Part shown: positions 60,325 through 64,000 of the stretch, one piece after another | How positions within the stretch are numbered: position 1 is the stretch's first letter | Layout of the letters: each line of letters starts with the position of its first letter | NCBI GenBank assembly: GCA_014237855.1 | Contig: JABACD010000022.1 | Location: 39,548-103,547, forward strand | Direction: 5' to 3' | Length of the DNA: 64,000 nt | Source of the DNA: Planctomycetota bacterium | GTDB lineage: Bacteria; Planctomycetota; UBA1135; GCA-002686595 | Made by a program: the position numbers and the translations under genes | The notes under the pieces: model-generated | Databases searched by the model: none | What the model was told of the DNA's origin: nothing | What the model saw: only the letters and a program-made list of their open reading frames with translations

Positions 60325-61437
60325 CTAGTTCGGGGAGCCGGCGGGGCGTTCGAAGAGCAGCTCCAGGAGGGCTCCGGGCTCTCCATGGGGCCTGGGAACC
60401 ACGCTGGCGCAGGCGTCGGCCAGTAGCTCTTCGGGCAGCGGGGCCAGGGGCTCGACACGCTTGTCCTGACCGCGCTTGAGCTGGAGCCAGACGCGCAGTC
60501 CCAGGCGGCGCGTGTCCACTCTCTCGAGTTCGATGTCGATCCGTCCTCCGCCTCCTCGCAGGCGACGGAGCCGTTCGAACAGCCTGCCGAGGGCTTCCTC
60601 GAGCAATGCATCGACGGCACCGGAGGAGATAGGAAGGGTGAAAACCCTCGCAGCGGGGGCGCTGTGGACTTGAAGCTCGATGTTGCGCTGGGAGAGCACC
60701 CAGGAGCCTTGTTCGCAAAGATGGTCGACCCGGGCCGCAACACAGGTATCTCCGAAGCGTGCCAGCTCCGAGGCGGCTTGCTCGAGGGTCTCGCCGAGGA
60801 TATCGGCTGCCTTGGCGCATTCGCGGTCGAGGATCTCGCTGAAGTGAGCTTGGTCCTCTTCCGAGATGGGCCCGAGGCCGCCTTTCATCAGCTCCTCGAT
60901 TCCTCCCACCTGATTGAGCAGCGAGGCCATCTCATGGGTCTCACTGATGGCGATGGGGCCCGAGTCCTTGCTGCGGGGCAGCGCGCCATGGAGCAGGTCG
61001 AGCAGGTTGGGGTCGGAGGAGTCGGGGTCGTCATCGATCTGACTGATGGAGGAGATCACCTGGAAGGTGGCCTCCAGGAGGTCGAGCTCGTGCTCTTCGC
61101 CATTGAAACCGCCCAGCACGAGTGCGCTCCGGCAGTGGGCGTTGGAGGCGAAGATCAGGCGCTTGTTCAGGGGCAGCTCCTCGGGGAGCTCTCCGCGATA
61201 GACGGCTCGCACGACATCGCCGTCGGGCAGGAGATCGGCCGGTCCCTGGGAGAGGGATTCGATCCAGGCGCTGTCGTCGGCGTGCTTGTGCAGGGAGTGG
61301 AACAGGGCGACGGCCTGGGCCCAGCCGCGTTCGCGCAGGGTGTGCACGAGGATCCGCTCCCTGGAGCGTGGCTCGGCGCACTCCACGAGCACACCGATGA
61401 GTTCGGACAGGACTTCGATCTGGGGAGGCTGGGGCAT
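60325..61437 (-). CDS. histidine-kinase-like protein with GAF-like sensor and degenerate ATPase part
   Basis: The ATG at 61437 gives 370 residues. Residues about 5-135 look like a GAF-type sensor (ERILVHTLRERGWAQAVALFHSLH). About 165-235 is helical and contains ETHEMASLLNQVGGIEELM, which resembles the phospho-acceptor helix H-E-x-x-x-x-x-N of HisKA domains. The C-terminal part has beta-strands like a HATPase (LGLRVWLQLKRG, ACASVVPRPHGEPGALLELLFE), but the usual N, G1 and G2 boxes are absent or unrecognisable. It might be a signalling protein that no longer binds ATP, or one that is too divergent. The pseudo-receiver at 42896 is a conceivable but unproven partner. Confidence 0.55.
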   Translation of the reverse strand: MPQPPQIEVLSELIGVLVECAEPRSRERILVHTLRERGWAQAVALFHSLHKHADDSAWIESLSQGPADLLPDGDVVRAVYRGELPEELPLNKRLIFASNAHCRSALVLGGFNGEEHELDLLEATFQVISSISQIDDDPDSSDPNLLDLLHGALPRSKDSGPIAISETHEMASLLNQVGGIEELMKGGLGPISEEDQAHFSEILDRECAKAADILGETLEQAASELARFGDTCVAARVDHLCEQGSWVLSQRNIELQVHSAPAARVFTLPISSGAVDALLEEALGRLFERLRRLRGGGGRIDIELERVDTRRLGLRVWLQLKRGQDKRVEPLAPLPEELLADACASVVPRPHGEPGALLELLFERPAGSPN

Positions 61438-61523
61438 CTGTGGCGAGGAGGGCGTCTACCGGGGAACTAGCAGACCCAACCTATCGTCCCGGTATGGTCC
61501 ATCCCTGACCTGGCACACACTCC

Positions 61524-61548
61524 CAGGGTGCTAGTTCCTAGCCCTGGG
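61524..61548. promoter_or_regulatory. bulged inverted repeat in a divergent promoter region
   Basis: CCAGGG(TG)CTAG at 61524-61535 and CTAGCCCTGG at 61539-61548 can pair through ten bases with a two-base bulge and a three-base loop. It lies between the divergent kinase-like gene (start 61437) and the NifS-like gene (start 61617), where an operator would be expected. Confidence 0.35.
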
Positions 61549-61616
61549 TCTGTTCTCTCCCATTGCTGGATGGGGAAGGGCGCGACAAAACGCTCCTGCA
61601 CACGCATAATGAGGGG

Positions 61617-62780
61617 ATGCCCGATTCCATTCCCGACCCTGGAAAGTACTTCGACTACAACGGCTCCACGCCGCTGGACCCCCGCATCCTCGCCCTCTGC
61701 ACCCGCTTGCAGGGGGCTGAGTGGGGCAACTCCGCGGCCTCGCACCCCACGGGCCGCGCCAGCTCCACCCTGGTCGAGGAGGCCCGCGCCAGGCTGGCCG
61801 GGGCCCTGAGGGCTCAATCCGGGGAGGTCTACTTCACCTCGGGTGGGACCGAGTCGGACAACTGGGCGCTCTTCGGTGCCGCTGGTTCCCGCAGCTCAGG
61901 CCACCTGGTGACCACCTCCATCGAGCACAAGGCCGTGCTGAACGCGGCCCTGGAGCTCGAGCGTCGGGGCTTTGATCTGACGATCGTCGAGCCTCACTCT
62001 GATGGTGCGGTGCACCTGCGTGACGTGCAGGAGGCTCTGCGCGACGACACCTTCCTGGTGTCGGTGATGTGGGCCAACAACGAGACGGGTGTCTGTCAGC
62101 CCGTGCGCGAGATCGGGTCGCTCTGCAGGGACCGTGGAATTCTTTTCCACTGCGATGCGGTGGCCGCCATGGGCAAGCTACCGATCGATCTCTCCCAGAT
62201 CGACTGTGATCTGCTCTCGCTCTCGGCGCACAAGTTCCATGCACCGAAGGGGACCGGGGCGCTCTACATTCGCGAGGGGGTCGAGCTCACGCCGCTCTTC
62301 TTCGGTTGCGGTCATCAGAAGGGGTTGCGTTCGGGAACCGAGAACACCGTGGGGATCGTTGCCATGGCCGAGGCAGCGCGCATGGCGAGTGCGGGCGAGT
62401 TCGGTGACCCGGCCGAGCTTGAGCAGCGACGCCAGCAGCTGTGGAACGGCATACGATCTCGCTGTCCCGATGCGGAGCGCAATGGTGCGGGTGGTCTGTT
62501 GCCGAACACCCTGAACATCTATTTTCCCAGAGCCTCCTCTCGTATCTTCCAGGAGTGCCTGGCGGACCAGGGCTTCAGCGTGGCGGCGGGAGCCTCGGCA
62601 TCCAAGGGCTGCGCCAGTCACGTGCTGCTCGCCATGGGCTGCAGTCCAGAGCGCGCCTCCCAGAGCTTGCGCTTCAGCCTGGGTCACCCGACGACCCCTG
62701 AGGACGTGGACTGTCTCCTGGAGCACCTGCCGGCCGCCCTCGAGGCGGCGCGCTGTGAGACGCCGGTCGAGACTGGCTAG
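61617..62780 (+). CDS. NifS/IscS-like aminotransferase class V, cysteine-desulfurase-like
   Basis: The ATG at 61617 with GAGGGG just upstream gives 387 residues. The upstream frame from 61563 is not supported. The PLP enzyme pattern is complete: YNGSTPLDP, FTSGGTESDNWALFG, TTSIEHKAVLN, WANNETGVCQPV, and PLP lysine Lys206 in SLSAHKFHAPKGTGALY. The usual desulfurase loop SGSACxxG..PSHVL reads GASASKGC332ASHVL, so serines occupy the standard cysteine position and a cysteine comes six residues closer to SHVL. It may still be a desulfurase, but the activity is uncertain. Alternatives are a related PLP lyase or aminotransferase. It is divergent from the kinase-like gene. Confidence 0.82.
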   Translation: MPDSIPDPGKYFDYNGSTPLDPRILALCTRLQGAEWGNSAASHPTGRASSTLVEEARARLAGALRAQSGEVYFTSGGTESDNWALFGAAGSRSSGHLVTTSIEHKAVLNAALELERRGFDLTIVEPHSDGAVHLRDVQEALRDDTFLVSVMWANNETGVCQPVREIGSLCRDRGILFHCDAVAAMGKLPIDLSQIDCDLLSLSAHKFHAPKGTGALYIREGVELTPLFFGCGHQKGLRSGTENTVGIVAMAEAARMASAGEFGDPAELEQRRQQLWNGIRSRCPDAERNGAGGLLPNTLNIYFPRASSRIFQECLADQGFSVAAGASASKGCASHVLLAMGCSPERASQSLRFSLGHPTTPEDVDCLLEHLPAALEAARCETPVETG

Positions 62781-63214
62781 GGGGTCTGTCCGCTGATCGT
62801 GGGTGACTCTCTCCTGGTGGGGGAGCGCTCCCTTGGGTGACCGGGTCCGGATGGTGTGGCCTTGCGAACGAGACAGGCGTTCTCGACGGGGCAGGTGCTC
62901 TTAACGAGACAGGCGCGCCAACCTGGTTAGGTGGACGCGCCTCGGCTTCTCTCGCTTCGCTCCTCCATGGGTCGCTCCGTTCTCATTCCGGTGCGATCCC
63001 TATCCGGGTGGGGTCTTCGTCCCTGGTTATCCAGGCCCCCCCGGCAAGCACATCTTTCGGCACTTCTCGTCCGGTGCTTGATGGCTTTTGGGCCCGGACC
63101 GGTGAGCTTTACGTATCCAGCCTCCCCAGGGCCGAGAGCCCGGCTCGGACCTCCAGGAAAGCCGTCCCTTGCTTGACCCCCATCCTCCAGCCCGATAGAT
63201 TCTTCGCCCCAATC
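62781..63214. other. intergenic region upstream of a tRNA
   Basis: This stretch is 434 bases long. A 13-base direct repeat (AACGAGACAGGCG) occurs at 62867-62879 and 62903-62915. The promoter of the tRNA lies at its right end. The frame 62837-63253 runs into the tRNA and is not a gene. Confidence 0.4.
63173..63201 (+). promoter_or_regulatory. sigma70-type promoter of the tRNA
   Basis: The -35 element TTGACC (63173-63178) and -10 element TAGATT (63196-63201) are separated by 17 bases. Transcription would start near 63208, seven bases before the tRNA. The match to TTGACA/TATAAT is five and four of six. Confidence 0.65.
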
Positions 63215-63291
63215 GGCGGTGTAGCTCAGTTGGTTAGAGCAGCGGAATCATAATCCGCGTGTCAGGGGTTCGAGTCCCTTCACCGCTACCA
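63215..63291 (+). tRNA. tRNA-Met(CAT), probably elongator type
   Basis: The cloverleaf folds fully: acceptor GGCGGTG/CACCGCT (first pair G:U), D-arm GCTC/GAGC with AGTTGGTTA loop, anticodon stem GCGGA/TCCGC around ATCATAA (anticodon CAT), T-arm AGGGG/CCCTT with TTCGAGT loop, and an encoded ACCA end. The G1:U72 pair and the D-arm exclude the initiator type. A tRNA-Ile2 (lysidine-modified CAU) remains possible, but the D-loop and TCATAAT arrangement resemble elongator tRNA-Met. Confidence 0.93.
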
Positions 63292-63773
63292 GCTTCTTGG
63301 GGGTTGAGGGGCGTTTCTCGGCCGAACGAAGCACCCCGTTGCGCTCTGTTCGCACACTCGCTGGTTCGCGCTGCGGTGCTGCCTGGGGTCCTGAGTCCGT
63401 TGTAGTCCGTGCTCGTCCGAGTGCGCGGGGTCGAGAGGTCCAGCCTGCCTGCCCATTCAGGACGAGGGGCCCGGTGGTATTCGAGGGTCAGGTCGACGGC
63501 TCCCCCAAACCTCTTCGTTCCGTGCAGGTTGAGCCAGGCCTCGAAGGCCATATCGAGGGGGAAGGGTGAGGGGGAAGAGGGCCGGGATCCTGGCTCGGAG
63601 GCCGTCCGTTGGGGCGAGAGGATGCGGCGAGAGGCCCGCTTGGAGTGCCTAATCCGCACTTCAGGTGTAACTAGCTGTGGGCATCGTCGTTTCCCAGGCT
63701 GGGCCGGAGCACAGGGATCATCCGGCTCATTCCATTCAACCGAGTTCAAGACCTGTCCATCGCCTTGATCTTG
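63292..63773. other. intergenic region downstream of the tRNA
   Basis: This stretch is 482 bases long. I see no gene with domain or codon support. The frame 63234-63785 (minus) ends inside the tRNA with the peptide GTRTPDTRIMIPLL, the well-known false translation of the antisense strand of a tRNA-Met. No terminator was recognised. Confidence 0.4.
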
Positions 63774-64000
63774 ATGATCATCCACTTATTAGCCACGAAT
63801 ACTCGTTCGCTCTTGCTCACTGCTCTCACGGTCTCCCTCACAGGCTTGTTCGCGTCCTCGGCATTGGGGCAGGGCTCCATCGTGTCGTGGGGAGCTGACT
63901 TCGAGGGCCAGGTCTCGAACACCCCAACCGGAACGGGCTTCACTCAAGTTGCAGGCGGTCGCGATCCCTCCCTGGCCCTGCGCAGTTCGAACTCCGGCAG
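63774..64000 (+). CDS. start of an exported RCC1-repeat protein, 3' end outside window
   Basis: The ATG at 63774 opens a frame that stays open to the window edge (75 codons). The first 34 residues are a signal peptide (SLLLTALTVSLTGLFASSALGQ), followed by SIVSWGADFEGQVSNTPTGTGFTQVAGG, the repeating unit of RCC1/BNR-type propellers (WGxxxxGQ ... VAGG). Planctomycete secreted RCC1 proteins are often long and end in a separate C-terminal domain. Only the start is visible here. Confidence 0.8.
   Translation, partial: MIIHLLATNTRSLLLTALTVSLTGLFASSALGQGSIVSWGADFEGQVSNTPTGTGFTQVAGGRDPSLALRSSNSG

Noticed and set aside
60032..60328. 98-residue plus-strand frame in the convergent gap
   Set aside because: Arg/Gly-rich, no domain, spans the stem-loop region and runs into the end of the kinase-like gene.
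62837..63253. 138-residue plus-strand frame
   Set aside because: It runs through the tRNA promoter and into the tRNA.
63234..63785. 183-residue minus-strand frame ending GTRTPDTRIMIPLL
   Set aside because: It is the antisense translation of the tRNA-Met gene, a known false ORF.

Overview
The window is high-GC, densely coded DNA, most likely from a Planctomycetota bacterium and plausibly one of its deep-branching marine lineages. This rests on gene families rather than a marker gene. There is a PVC-type mosaic protein joining a membrane-bound-dehydrogenase propeller, HEAT repeats, a c-type heme site and a DUF1080 domain. There are also a secreted arylsulfatase, PQQ/LamG/NHL propeller proteins, a choice-of-anchor-B protein with a C-terminal domain that I recall from such genomes, and many genes starting with GTG or TTG. 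No CRISPR array, insertion sequence, prophage or rRNA was seen.

Left part (1-7352, plus strand): the 3' part of a giant PQQ/LamG/Rossmann mosaic protein, an unrecognised type I membrane protein, an FtsX-like ABC permease with its LolD/MacB-like ATPase, and a GT4 glycosyltransferase. All are overlapping or a few bases apart, so they look like one operon. Next come an S9 peptidase (7384-9786), a convergent TPR-redoxin fusion (9808-12213), a persulfide-dioxygenase-like/rhodanese fusion (12606-13688), the 1737-residue mosaic protein (13845-19058) and a PDZ protein (19224-20315).

Middle (20412-39250, all minus strand): a SahR-like ArsR/methyltransferase regulator overlaps metH (B12-dependent methionine synthase), followed by a tandem alpha/beta hydrolase. 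Upstream of these are a TIKI-type lipoprotein and a sulfatase. A heavy-metal RND efflux operon (TolC-type, CusB-type, CusA-type) comes next, preceded by a cysteine-rich exported protein and a GT-C membrane glycosyltransferase. A second large membrane protein is divergent from the latter (39351-41639).

Right part (41700-64000, mostly plus strand): queF, a small membrane protein, a pseudo-receiver protein, an NHL / YtkA-like / MauG-type peroxidase operon, the choice-of-anchor-B protein closed by a clear terminator, adenosine deaminase (minus), gltX, a four-gene run (zinc-finger/FecR, metallophosphoesterase, NHL, carboxypeptidase-regulatory), a secreted alpha/beta hydrolase, a degenerate histidine-kinase-like protein (minus), a NifS-like protein with a displaced cysteine, a tRNA-Met(CAT) with a visible sigma70-type promoter, and the start of an RCC1-repeat protein cut by the window edge.

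Several genes fit together as a sulfur/methyl theme (SahR-like, MetH, persulfide dioxygenase, NifS-like) and as an extracytoplasmic oxidation theme (heme mosaic, MauG, YtkA, redoxin). These links are inference from families, not from shared operons, except where overlap is stated. The least explained pieces are the ABC-linked membrane protein at 3196-4431, the pseudo-receiver at 42896-43513, the kinase-like protein at 60325-61437 and the cysteine-rich protein at 37006-37629.
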